DNA of 64,000 nt from an uncultured Gammaproteobacteria bacterium (GTDB lineage: Bacteria; Pseudomonadota; Gammaproteobacteria; PS1; Pseudothioglobaceae). The position numbers and the translations under genes are program-made. The number at the start of each line of letters is the position of its first letter. The stretch's first letter is position 1. The notes beneath the pieces are model-generated. The model had not been told where the DNA came from. It made no database searches and was given only the letters and a program-made list of their open reading frames with translations. Location: positions 45,695-109,694 of the forward strand of contig CAJWTP010000001.1 of assembly GCA_913047325.1 (NCBI GenBank), written 5' to 3'. This document shows positions 31,219-41,176 of this stretch, one piece after another.

Positions 31219-32469
31219 TTAGTGCGCAACCCCTGCAGCGCCATGTTCGTCAATTAGGGCTCCTGTGGTAAATCGGTCAATATGAAAAGGCACAGCCAGT
31301 GGATGCTGTTTGTCTTGTGCAATAGTATGTGCAAATACGTTGCCAGAGCCTGGTGTTGCCTTAAAACCTCCTGTACCCCAGCCACAGTTGAAATACAAAC
31401 CTTCAACCTTAGTCGGGCTGATAATTGGGCACGCGTCCGGACAAACATCAACGATACCGCCCCATTGTCGATTCATGCGGACCCGAGAGAAAATTGGAAA
31501 CAATTCCAAAATTGCTGCAGCGGCATGCTCAATAATTTGCGAATTGCCGCGTTGTGCATATGAATTATAACTATCAATCCCCGCCCCAATTACTAGGTCA
31601 CCCTTGTCGCTCTGGCTGATATAGCCATGAACCGCATTTGACATCACAACGGTGTGCAGTACTGGTTTCATTGCTTCAGACACAAACGCCTGCAGAGGAT
31701 GACTCTCAATCGGCAATCTGAGTCCGGCCATTTTTGCCAGTACTGATGAATGCCCTGCACTAACGCAACCTACACGGTCAGCTAAAATATCGCCACGGGT
31801 TGTTTTTACACCTTTGACTCGACCCTCTTCAACTTCAATGTCAATGACTTCACAGTCTTGAATAATGTCTACCCCGAGCATACTAGCTGCTCTTGCAAAA
31901 CCCCATGCAACGCCATCATGCCTGGCAACACCTCCACGAGGCTGGTAAGAGGCTCCCATAACAGGGTACCTGGCATTCTTCGTGATATTAATAATTGGAA
32001 TTTGCTGTTTTATTTCGTTTACATCAACTACCTGGGCATCAACACCATTCAACACATTGGCATTAACTCGACGCTCTATATCTCTCATATCTTGCAATGA
32101 GTGGCCTAGATTGTATACTCCGCGCTGGCTAAACATTACATTGAAATTTAAATCTTCACTGATACCTTCCCATAGTTTCATTGCATGCTCGTAAAGGCTT
32201 GACGCCTCATCTCTTAGATAGTTAGAGCGAATGATTGTGGTGTTCCTACCTGTATTACCGCCACCTATGTATCCTTTTTCGACAACCGCGACATTCTTAA
32301 TGCCACACTCTTTTGCCAAGTAATATGCAGTTGCCAAGCCGTGGCCACCACCTCCAACAATAATTATGTCGTATTTTGACTTAGGCTCAACCAACGGGAT
32401 GGCCTGATCCCAGTCCTGACCACTGAGCCCTGCCTTTAATAACGAATACCATGAATATTTTTTTTGCAT
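31219..32469 (-). CDS. soxB: Sarcosine oxidase beta subunit
   Basis: [56 protein letters not shown]. Confidence 0.97.
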   Translation of the reverse strand: MQKKYSWYSLLKAGLSGQDWDQAIPLVEPKSKYDIIIVGGGGHGLATAYYLAKECGIKNVAVVEKGYIGGGNTGRNTTIIRSNYLRDEASSLYEHAMKLWEGISEDLNFNVMFSQRGVYNLGHSLQDMRDIERRVNANVLNGVDAQVVDVNEIKQQIPIINITKNARYPVMGASYQPRGGVARHDGVAWGFARAASMLGVDIIQDCEVIDIEVEEGRVKGVKTTRGDILADRVGCVSAGHSSVLAKMAGLRLPIESHPLQAFVSEAMKPVLHTVVMSNAVHGYISQSDKGDLVIGAGIDSYNSYAQRGNSQIIEHAAAAILELFPIFSRVRMNRQWGGIVDVCPDACPIISPTKVEGLYFNCGWGTGGFKATPGSGNVFAHTIAQDKQHPLAVPFHIDRFTTGALIDEHGAAGVAH

Positions 32470-32490
32470 AATACAGCTCTCTTTGTAATC

Positions 32491-33609
32491 CTATAATTCT
32501 AACACTAGGTCACTTTCTGGGTGGGAACAACAAATCAAAATATAACCTTCTGCTTCATGTGATTTTAGCAAACCACCTTGTGCATCCATATCTACCTTAC
32601 CTTCAATCATTTTAGTTCTACACGTGCCACACATACCCATAGAACATGCAAATGGAGTAACAATTCCTTCCTTCTGTATAGCTACTAGGATGTTGGTATT
32701 GCTACCGCACTTGATAGTTTTCCCTGTCTCTTTCAAGGTGATATTGTACTCAACTACTTCAATACTTTCGCCTTCGTCATGAGCTACAAACTTGCTGGGC
32801 TCTGCCATATTTTGCTGCGCTGTTGAGCTTTCAATGTCGAAGCTTTCTTGGTGGTAATGAGCCATGTCAAAACCAATTTCATTCAAAATACTCTGAGCAT
32901 TGTCCATGTAAGCTTTTGGGCCACAGCAGTACACTTCCCTTTCGATAATGTCTGGGACTAGATCATTCAACATTGTTAAACTCAACAAACCCCTCTCAGC
33001 AGACCAATCATTGTCCGCATTATCGCAAATAAAATGACGATTGAAGTTACTCTGATGTTGTTCATAAAATTCAAGTTCGTCCTTTGCTATAAGATCGCGC
33101 GGTGTTTGTGCATTATGTAAAAAAACTATATCCAAGTCAATTGACAAGTCAACCAGATAGCGAGACATAGAAAGCATTGGTGTAATCCCGCTACCACCAG
33201 ACATGAAAAGCACTTTGTCTCTTGGTTGGTCAAATGCAATACCAAATGAGCCTCCGATATTTAGAGCATCAATACAATCACCAACCTTAAGATGTTCGTG
33301 CATCCAGTTGGTCACAGTACCATTCTCTAATAGTTTATTTGTAATCGTTATAGTATGAGGGCGCGTCGGGCTCGATGCAATCGTATAAGTGCGCATAACA
33401 CTCGTATCATTAATATTTAAGAACAGAGTTGTGTGCTGACCCGGCAAAAACTTAAACCATGCATCTACCTTAGACCTAAATGTGAAGCTTTTTACGTTAT
33501 GTGTTTCATCCTTGATCGCAATACATTCTAGTGGCGCAAGGTCGCCCTCCCACTTTGGGATATCATCTATATCAATTTTTGGAAATACCATTGAATTCAT
33601 TCTATTCAC
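32491..33609 (-). CDS. Ferredoxin-NAD(P) reductase with C-terminal [2Fe-2S] domain, GbcB-like
   Basis: FAD-binding RTYTIASSP, NAD-binding SGGSGITPMLSM, CGPKAYM, C-terminal FACSMGMCGTCRTK...CC cluster ligands; upstream of soxB. Confidence 0.88.
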   Translation of the reverse strand: MNRMNSMVFPKIDIDDIPKWEGDLAPLECIAIKDETHNVKSFTFRSKVDAWFKFLPGQHTTLFLNINDTSVMRTYTIASSPTRPHTITITNKLLENGTVTNWMHEHLKVGDCIDALNIGGSFGIAFDQPRDKVLFMSGGSGITPMLSMSRYLVDLSIDLDIVFLHNAQTPRDLIAKDELEFYEQHQSNFNRHFICDNADNDWSAERGLLSLTMLNDLVPDIIEREVYCCGPKAYMDNAQSILNEIGFDMAHYHQESFDIESSTAQQNMAEPSKFVAHDEGESIEVVEYNITLKETGKTIKCGSNTNILVAIQKEGIVTPFACSMGMCGTCRTKMIEGKVDMDAQGGLLKSHEAEGYILICCSHPESDLVLEL

Positions 33610-33813
33610 TTAAATAAAACTTAACTTTAATGATTCATATGAACTAATTATTATCTGCCACTAAACATACATTGCGGATAAATCTTGCTATCAAGTCAAT
33701 CTCTTTACTCGCCAAAATTCTTTACAGCATAAAAAAAAGTGAATTTTATCAATGAAACATGTTCAAAGCAACAACTTTGTTTTGAGCCTGAAAACATTCA
33801 GGCCACATAGTTT

Positions 33814-34710
33814 TTAAGGCATCGGGATAATGTGCCGTTTTCTTGTAGAGAGCCCCTGAATAACAATAGCTGAAAAGATAAACACACCGCCGATTATTGT
33901 ATTAATATCCGGCACTTCATTGATGCCTATAATAGGTAACCAGGCCCAAATAATCCCAGCTATTACTTCAAACAATGTAAGTAAGACAAGCTCACCACTA
34001 GGCAAATACTTTGCCCCGAAGCCAAACAGGATTAATCCTGCACTGACAACTAAACCATGCATTAAACTCAACCCAACATTAATTTGTGGCATTTTAAAAC
34101 TTTCACCCGTTAATAAGATCAAAATTAACGCTAGTATTAAACTAATAAAACCAGCAAGCGCTGGAGTTAGCAATTTCGGGATTTCGGGATTGTGGCGAAG
34201 GGTAATGGTATAAATTGCAAAACCAAGCGCCACAAAGAAGCCGTAAGTCATTCCAATTAAAGTACCTGATTTATCTGCACCCCAAGCCATAATAATAACC
34301 CCAACAGCAACAATTATCATACTCGCTAAGGTGGTCCGACTTAACCCCTCGCCTAAAATTAGATACCCTAAAAATGAAGAAAAAACCGGCGATACCGCAA
34401 GCATTAGCAAAGTTACAGCAACACTTGTTGTAGTTAAAGCATAGATGTAGCCAAACATTGTAAGAGCTAACACAAGACCACCAAACAAACTCCAAGCATC
34501 AATACGTTTCAATGCATTGAGAAAGTTTCCGCCCTCTCTAATATAAATATAGGCAATAACAACAACAAAAATAGTTATTCCACGATAAAACAGAAAGGGA
34601 AGCCTATAGTATTCTGCATCTTCAAAGAAACGGATCATTGGAGCGCCTAAACTCCAAACAAAACCGCTAGTAACAACCAGAACAAAACCTAAAAAATAGT
34701 TATTCTTCAC
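33814..34710 (-). CDS. DMT-superfamily (EamA) transporter
   Basis: About ten hydrophobic segments in two EamA-like repeats. Confidence 0.88.
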   Translation of the reverse strand: MKNNYFLGFVLVVTSGFVWSLGAPMIRFFEDAEYYRLPFLFYRGITIFVVVIAYIYIREGGNFLNALKRIDAWSLFGGLVLALTMFGYIYALTTTSVAVTLLMLAVSPVFSSFLGYLILGEGLSRTTLASMIIVAVGVIIMAWGADKSGTLIGMTYGFFVALGFAIYTITLRHNPEIPKLLTPALAGFISLILALILILLTGESFKMPQINVGLSLMHGLVVSAGLILFGFGAKYLPSGELVLLTLFEVIAGIIWAWLPIIGINEVPDINTIIGGVFIFSAIVIQGLSTRKRHIIPMP

Positions 34711-34748
34711 TTATTAGCTCCTTTGACAATATCTAATAAGATGACACT

Positions 34749-34760
34749 AATTCGCGAATT
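34749..34760. promoter_or_regulatory. 12-bp perfect palindrome AATTCGCGAATT in a divergent intergenic region
   Basis: Read directly; between the EamA gene (-) and the HyuAB gene (+). Confidence 0.3.
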
Positions 34761-34876
34761 TTGTTCCTAAATATAATAAAAGTCAATCATTTTTTATTTT
34801 ATCTATCTGGCCATAACAAAACTTGGAGGTTGAATTTAAAATATACTATATCAATTCAAACTTAGCTTCGCAGTAA

Positions 34877-37800
34877 ATGATTTTAAAATCTCGACAGGAT
34901 AAAAAACTTTGGCAATTTTGGATTGATCGTGGCGGAACTTTTACAGACGTCATAGGACGCAACCCTAACGGCGAAATTGTTACACACAAGCTACTCTCAG
35001 AAAATTCAAAACATTACCCTGATGCAGCTATTCAAGGTATTCGAGATTTATTAGGGATTAGCCAACAAGAAGCTATCCCTATGTCGGAAATTCATACAAT
35101 CAAAATGGGCACAACTGTTGCAACTAATGCTCTACTTGAACGTCAAGGAGAGAAAACTGTGCTTGCTATTACGAAGGGCTTCAAAGATATACTACGAATA
35201 GGTTATCAAAACCGTCCAAGACTTTTTGATATTGATATTCAGCTTTCAGAAATGCTTTACTCTGAAGTCATTGAAATTGATGAGCGTCTCGACTCCCAAG
35301 GCAGATGCATTTGTGCGCTCAATGTAGACAAAACGGAACTGCAACTCCTAAAGGCATTTCATAGTGGCTGCAAATCAATCGCCATCGTACTATTGCATGG
35401 ATACCGTTTCAATGAACACGAAAAAATAATTGAAAAATTGGCAAAAAAAATTGGCTTTAAGCAAATATCTGTCAGCCATTGTGTGAGCCCCCTGATGAAA
35501 ATTATTCCAAGAGGCGATACAACAGTTATGGACGCCTATCTTTCCCCAATTATTAGGCATTACGTCAACCAAGTTGAAGACGCTCTAGGCAAAAAAGCGA
35601 AGGAAAAAGGTCGGCTAATGTTTATGCAATCCAGTGGCGGTCTAACCGATGCACGCTTCTTTCAAGGTAAAGATGCAATCCTTTCAGGCCCCGCGGGTGG
35701 AGTTGTTGGCATGGTCAAAACATGTGAAGCATCCTCCTTAAATCAACTTATTGGATTCGACATGGGTGGCACTTCGACTGACGTTTCGCACTATGCTGGA
35801 GATTATGAACGCACTTTCGAAACGGCAGTTGCAGGAGTTCGTTGTCGTGCACCAATGATGCTGATTCATACGGTAGCAGCGGGTGGTGGCTCGATTCTTC
35901 ATTTTGATGGCGCTAGATACAGAGTAGGCCCGGACTCTGCAGGAGCAAAACCTGGGCCGGCTTGCTATAGAAACGGTGGCCCTCTAACGATTACAGACTG
36001 CAATGTCATGTTAGGCAAATTAAATCCAGATTACTTCCCAAAAGTGTTTGGTCCAAATGCCGATCAACCACTTGATGCTGAAATAGTGAAAGATAAATTT
36101 AATGCACTTGCAACAAATATTAGCCAGGCTACGGGCAACCAAGTAAACCCTAAGGAGGTTGCTGAAGGATTTCTTTCTATTGCTATCGATAATATGAGCA
36201 ATGCAATCAAAAAGATTTCAGTCCAACGTGGCTATGATGTCAGCAATTATACGATGTCTTGTTTTGGTGGTGCTGGTGCACAACACGCTTGCCTAGTGGC
36301 AGATAATTTAGGTATGAAAAATATACATCTTCATCCATTTGCAGGAGTTTTATCAGCCTTTGGAATGGGCTTGGCGGATACAAGAGTTATTAATGATTTG
36401 GCTATCGAATCGATATTGTGCATTGACCTTATAAAAACTATTGAAAGAGAACTAGAATCGCTAAAACTAAAAGGTACTAGACAAATGTCCGAACAGGCCA
36501 TAGAAGCTTCTTCGTTAAAGTATTTTTATCGTCTGCAGATTCGTTACGATGGCAGCGATAGCGCTTTATCTATTAAATTTGACTCTATCGACAGGATAAT
36601 TATTGCGTTTGAGTGTGCTCATCAAGCCAGATTTGGCTTTATCTCGAAAGAAAAACAGCTAATTGTAGAATCAATACAAGTTGAGACGGTCTCAAAAAGC
36701 GAGCTGAGCGTCCAAAATAAAACAAGAAACATAAACACTACACATAAATTATTAACCAAAAAACAAGTAGTGATGAATGGTAAGTTACAAGAAACGGCCT
36801 TTTACAACAGAGATCAAGTTGCTACTGGAATACCCCTCCCAGGGCCGGCCGTTATTGTTGAGAATACTTCCACTATAATTATCGAGCCTGGCTGGCAAGC
36901 CCAGCTTTCCGCGAATAACGATTTAATTCTAAAAAGAGCAAAACCTTTGGCGCGCCAACACGCTATCGGCACGAGTGTGGATCCAGTGATGCTGGAAATC
37001 TTTAACAATTTATTTATGAATGTGGCAGAACAGATGGGCACAGTACTTGAAAATACAGCCGCCTCTGTAAACATAAAAGAGAGATTAGATTTTTCCTGTG
37101 CCATATTTACCCCAAATGGAGACCTTGTAGCCAATGCACCTCATGTGCCGGTCCATCTAGGCTCCATGAGTGATTCAATCAAAACCATTATTCGTGAGAA
37201 CTATAAAACAATGAAGTCTGGTGATGCTTACCTTATTAATGCGCCCTACAATGGAGGAACTCACCTGCCCGATATTACTTTGATAAAACCAGTTTTTGAT
37301 ATTTCAGGCGAAAAGGTGGTTTTCTATGTCGCTAGTCGCGGTCACCATGCCGATATCGGTGGCATTACACCTGGCTCTGCGCCAGCTCATTCAATCCATG
37401 TTGAAGAGGAGGGCATCCTGATTGATAATTTCAAATTGGTATCTGAGGGCAAATTCTTAGAACCTGAGATTAAGGAACTACTGAATTCTGGTCCATATCC
37501 GTCCCGCAACTCCGATCAAAATATCGCTGACTTAAAGGCTCAGGCAGCTGCCTGTGAGAAAGGCGCACAGGAACTCAATAGAGTTATTGATCGATACAGC
37601 TTGGAAGTCGTCCATGCCTATATGCAGCATGTGCAAGACAACGCTGAAGAATCAGTAAGAAGAGTGATTGATGTATTAAAAGACTCTGATTTCACTTATA
37701 AAATGGATGACGGCCATCAGATAAGCGTTGCCATTAAGGTTGATAAACTCAAACGCTGCGCGACGATTGATTTTACTGGTACCAGTTCACAGCACCCTGG

Positions 37801-38509
37801 CAACTACAACGCTCCAACTGCAATCTGCTATGCCGCAGTTCTATATGTTTTTCGCTGCCTCATTGATGACGACATTCCACTTAACAGCGGTTGCTTTAAG
37901 CCACTAAATATAATCATACCTGTTGACAGCATGATTAATCCCGTCTACCCAGCAGCGGTTGTCGCAGGCAATGTTGAAACTTCTCAATATATTGTTGATG
38001 CGCTGTTTGGTGCCCTTGGAACAATGGCTGCATCTCAGGGCACAATGAATAATTACATTTGGGGCAATAACAGGATACAAAACTACGAGACTATATGCGG
38101 TGGTTCTGGTGCTAGTGCCAAGCAAAACGGCTGCAATGCAGTGCAGACTCATATGACTAATACCAGACTAACAGACCCAGAAGTTTTAGAGTGGCGCTTT
38201 CCTGTAAGGCTTGAAACTTTTGAAATTAGAAAGAATTCAGGGGGCAAGGGCAAACATAAAGGCGGAGAAGGGGTTAATCGACAAATGCGCTTTCTAGAAC
38301 CAATGACTGTCAATATAATTGCAGGACATCGAATAGTGCCTCCTTACGGAATTGCAGGAGGCGAACCAGGTGTGGTTGGTGAAAATTATGTCGTCCACTC
38401 TGATCAAAAAGTGACGAATATAGGAACAAAAGGTCAAATAGAAGTTAATAAAAATGATATTTTTATCTTAAAAACTCCCGGTGGTGGCGGTTATGGCAAT
38501 CCCGACTAA
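34877..38509 (+). CDS. Fused HyuA/HyuB hydantoinase / 5-oxoprolinase (ATP-hydrolysing)
   Basis: 1210 aa; FWIDRGGTFTDVIGRNPNG, GMTTVATNALLERQG-like, FDMGGTSTDVS, and C-terminal HyuB motifs DGDLVANAPHVPVHLGSM and GGTHLPDITLIKP. Confidence 0.92.
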   Translation: MILKSRQDKKLWQFWIDRGGTFTDVIGRNPNGEIVTHKLLSENSKHYPDAAIQGIRDLLGISQQEAIPMSEIHTIKMGTTVATNALLERQGEKTVLAITKGFKDILRIGYQNRPRLFDIDIQLSEMLYSEVIEIDERLDSQGRCICALNVDKTELQLLKAFHSGCKSIAIVLLHGYRFNEHEKIIEKLAKKIGFKQISVSHCVSPLMKIIPRGDTTVMDAYLSPIIRHYVNQVEDALGKKAKEKGRLMFMQSSGGLTDARFFQGKDAILSGPAGGVVGMVKTCEASSLNQLIGFDMGGTSTDVSHYAGDYERTFETAVAGVRCRAPMMLIHTVAAGGGSILHFDGARYRVGPDSAGAKPGPACYRNGGPLTITDCNVMLGKLNPDYFPKVFGPNADQPLDAEIVKDKFNALATNISQATGNQVNPKEVAEGFLSIAIDNMSNAIKKISVQRGYDVSNYTMSCFGGAGAQHACLVADNLGMKNIHLHPFAGVLSAFGMGLADTRVINDLAIESILCIDLIKTIERELESLKLKGTRQMSEQAIEASSLKYFYRLQIRYDGSDSALSIKFDSIDRIIIAFECAHQARFGFISKEKQLIVESIQVETVSKSELSVQNKTRNINTTHKLLTKKQVVMNGKLQETAFYNRDQVATGIPLPGPAVIVENTSTIIIEPGWQAQLSANNDLILKRAKPLARQHAIGTSVDPVMLEIFNNLFMNVAEQMGTVLENTAASVNIKERLDFSCAIFTPNGDLVANAPHVPVHLGSMSDSIKTIIRENYKTMKSGDAYLINAPYNGGTHLPDITLIKPVFDISGEKVVFYVASRGHHADIGGITPGSAPAHSIHVEEEGILIDNFKLVSEGKFLEPEIKELLNSGPYPSRNSDQNIADLKAQAAACEKGAQELNRVIDRYSLEVVHAYMQHVQDNAEESVRRVIDVLKDSDFTYKMDDGHQISVAIKVDKLKRCATIDFTGTSSQHPGNYNAPTAICYAAVLYVFRCLIDDDIPLNSGCFKPLNIIIPVDSMINPVYPAAVVAGNVETSQYIVDALFGALGTMAASQGTMNNYIWGNNRIQNYETICGGSGASAKQNGCNAVQTHMTNTRLTDPEVLEWRFPVRLETFEIRKNSGGKGKHKGGEGVNRQMRFLEPMTVNIIAGHRIVPPYGIAGGEPGVVGENYVVHSDQKVTNIGTKGQIEVNKNDIFILKTPGGGGYGNPD

Positions 38510-38575
38510 TATATCTATTTATAATGGAGCAGAGCGTCTTGGGCGCTCATCATCAATACTGGAGAGAGTTGAGCT

Positions 38576-39439
38576 ATGAAAAACGTCAAACAAAACCAGA
38601 CTCCTCTTGATGCCCATAAACGACTACGAAATAAACCAGTTATTGCCTATCCCATAGATGACTTGGCTGAATCTAATAGCGATCTCTACGAGTCTGCAAG
38701 AAAGCAATTAACTTTAATTGAAGAGACCATCATACCTCCAAGAGAGGCAAGAACTTTTGTCGTTCCTGCAGGTCATTTTTTTCGAATAATATGTAGTGAA
38801 GGCCCACAAGTAGGAGATCTAAACCTTTGGAACAACGACAACGTCAAGGAGCACTTTTATAGCGGCAAAACGAGGGCACTTTATGGCACCCATGTTAGTA
38901 CCGGTGATTGTCTATACTCAAATTTTCCTTTTCTCAGACCGATCGCAACTATCACTCACGACACACTAGATTGGTATGGCTGGGATGAAGATGGCGCTAG
39001 CGTACACGATGTAATCGGAACTCGCTGCGACCCCTACACTCACCTGGCGCTGAGTGGAGAAGAGTATCATTATTGTTGCCACTCAAATCTTTGTAGGGCG
39101 CTAGCCAAACAGCAAAATAAGGCAATATCTGAAATAGAGCCGCTGGTACACGATGTTCTGAACGTTTTCATGTGTACTGGCTTTACCAGGCAAACACACC
39201 AATATTTTATGAAAGCAAGCCCGGTTCGTCCCCATGATTTTATTGAAATGTTTGCTGAAATTAACTTATTGGGAGCCCTGTCGGCCTGCCCTGGAGGAGA
39301 CTGCGGCAGCTCGCACTCAAGTGACTCGGCCGCTTGCTACCCTTTGAAAATTGAAATCTATAAACCAAATAAAGACAGCTTGAGTGGCTGGCAACCACCA
39401 TCAATCAATCAATACTCCGGCAATCATGGTCACGAATGA
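38576..39439 (+). CDS. DUF1989 (urea-carboxylase-associated) family protein
   Basis: PAGHFFRIICSEGPQVGDLNLWN; YCCHSNLCRAL; EINLLGALSACPGGDCG; conserved Cys/His pattern. Confidence 0.82.
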   Translation: MKNVKQNQTPLDAHKRLRNKPVIAYPIDDLAESNSDLYESARKQLTLIEETIIPPREARTFVVPAGHFFRIICSEGPQVGDLNLWNNDNVKEHFYSGKTRALYGTHVSTGDCLYSNFPFLRPIATITHDTLDWYGWDEDGASVHDVIGTRCDPYTHLALSGEEYHYCCHSNLCRALAKQQNKAISEIEPLVHDVLNVFMCTGFTRQTHQYFMKASPVRPHDFIEMFAEINLLGALSACPGGDCGSSHSSDSAACYPLKIEIYKPNKDSLSGWQPPSINQYSGNHGHE

Positions 39440-39469
39440 AACTGAATTACATAAAACCAAATATAGCGC

Positions 39470-41083
39470 ATGACTAGTTACGATTACATTATTGTCGGTG
39501 CTGGTTCAGCTGGCTGCGTGCTAGCCAATCGTCTCAGTGCAAATCCTGAGAATAGCGTCTGTTTGGTCGAGGGGGGTGGCAGTGACAAAAGCCCATGGAT
39601 TAAAATTCCAGCAGGAATTTTTGGGGTTTATGGTCATAAGAAATTTGATTACGCATACCAGAGTGTACCTCAAAAGAACCTAAATAACCGTATCATCACA
39701 GTAAATCGTGGCAAGTGTCTTGGCGGGTCAAGCTCGATCAATGGCATGGTCTACATGCGAGGCAACAAAAATGATTATGACAATTGGGCTAAACTGGGTT
39801 GTAAAGGCTGGTCTTATGAGGAAGTCCTGCCTGTGTTTAAAAAATTTGAAAACGACCAGACCGGTGGCGAATCAAAATATCACTCTTCAGAAGGAGAGTT
39901 GCCAGTAGTAAAGCCACAAGATGCTAACGCAACTGCTGAACGCTTTATTAAGGCAGGGAAGGAAATAGGCCTGGCCCATAATCCAGACTTTAATGCAAGT
40001 TCACAATTGGGATTGGGGATTTACAATGTAAACCAAAACAAGGGCACTCGAGTGAGCTCCTATACAGCCTTTGTCGAACCCATTCTTTCGAGGCCAAACC
40101 TGATAATCCTCACCCATGCAAAGGTTAAATCATTGGATATTGAGGGCGATTGCGCCAAATCAGTAAATATACAAATTAATGAATCAGATAAAAAACTAGT
40201 CTGCAACAAAGAAATTATTCTTAGCGCTGGCACTATAGATTCACCCAGAATACTCCTTGCTTCCGGTATTGGCAATAAAAAAGACCTTGACGAGCTTGGC
40301 ATAACTTGCAAACACAACCTAGTTGGGGTTGGCGAGAATCTTCAAGACCACCTAGATTCTATGGTTACTGTGCGCTCGAATAAGGCTGAATCAATAGGCG
40401 TTTCATGGAAATCTTTATTGCCTGACGTAATTACTGCTCCGTTTAAATACTACTTTAATAAGATGGGCTGGTGGACAAGCAATTATGTCGAGGCAGGTGG
40501 CTTTGCTGAGACTAAATACGCCAATAATAACTATCCAGATGTTCAGTTTCACTTCACTCCCATTTATAGAAGTCATCGCGGTAAAAGATTTGAATTTGGC
40601 CATGGCTACTCGCTTTTCACCTGCTTATTAAGGCCTCATAGCACTGGCTCTATCAAGTTGACCAAAAAGGGGTCAAAATTTAAACTGCTTATTGACCACA
40701 ATTTTTTATCTGACCCAAGAGACGAGACTGTCATAATAGAGGCACTAAAAAAAGCCAGAGAAGTCTTATTATCGACAGAATTTGACGAAATTCGTGGTAA
40801 AGAAATGGCGCCAGGAAAGTCAGTTCAGAGCGATCAAGAGATATTGGAATATATACGCAGAACCGCACTGACGGTCTACCATCCAGTTGGAACCTGCAAA
40901 ATGGGTGTTGATGAACTAGCTGTCGTTTCACCAGAAAATTTAAAGGTAAAAGGGATGAATAATTTGCGTGTTATTGATGCCTCAATTATGCCAACCATTG
41001 TCAGCGGCAATACTTCAGCGCCAACCATGATGATTGCAGAAATGGGCTCGAGTATGATACTGAATAAATCGTACTCCAAATAA
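39470..41083 (+). CDS. GMC-family FAD oxidoreductase (choline dehydrogenase-like)
   Basis: YDYIIVGAGSAGCVLANRLS; GKCLGGSSSINGMVYMRG; SAGTIDSPRILLASGIG; YHPVGTCKMG. Confidence 0.95.
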   Translation: MTSYDYIIVGAGSAGCVLANRLSANPENSVCLVEGGGSDKSPWIKIPAGIFGVYGHKKFDYAYQSVPQKNLNNRIITVNRGKCLGGSSSINGMVYMRGNKNDYDNWAKLGCKGWSYEEVLPVFKKFENDQTGGESKYHSSEGELPVVKPQDANATAERFIKAGKEIGLAHNPDFNASSQLGLGIYNVNQNKGTRVSSYTAFVEPILSRPNLIILTHAKVKSLDIEGDCAKSVNIQINESDKKLVCNKEIILSAGTIDSPRILLASGIGNKKDLDELGITCKHNLVGVGENLQDHLDSMVTVRSNKAESIGVSWKSLLPDVITAPFKYYFNKMGWWTSNYVEAGGFAETKYANNNYPDVQFHFTPIYRSHRGKRFEFGHGYSLFTCLLRPHSTGSIKLTKKGSKFKLLIDHNFLSDPRDETVIIEALKKAREVLLSTEFDEIRGKEMAPGKSVQSDQEILEYIRRTALTVYHPVGTCKMGVDELAVVSPENLKVKGMNNLRVIDASIMPTIVSGNTSAPTMMIAEMGSSMILNKSYSK

Positions 41084-41113
41084 AAATAGACTTAACCCAA
41101 TAGCTAGAGATAA

Positions 41114-41151
41114 AAATCACAACTTTGTACTACTCAAGGTTGTGAAGATTT
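41114..41151 (+). terminator. Imperfect hairpin between the GMC gene and the EamA gene
   Basis: CACAACTTTG-TACTACT-CAAGGTTGTG (one G-T pair) followed by a T-containing tail. Confidence 0.45.
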
Positions 41152-41176
41152 AAATTAATTAACCTTCAGGCGAAGT

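Noticed and set aside
31254-31570. Overlapping short ORFs on both strands within soxB
   Set aside because: Out-of-frame or antisense to a strongly supported soxB; no recognisable protein features.
33786-33803. GCCTGA-AAACAT-TCAGGC hairpin near the 3' end of the EamA gene
   Set aside because: Short stem and no U-rich tail in the direction of transcription; insufficient to call a terminator.
38530-38549. GAGCG...CGCTC hairpin and GGAGAGAG before the DUF1989 gene, considered as a riboswitch
   Set aside because: Only a 5-bp stem; GGAGAG is simply the Shine-Dalgarno sequence.
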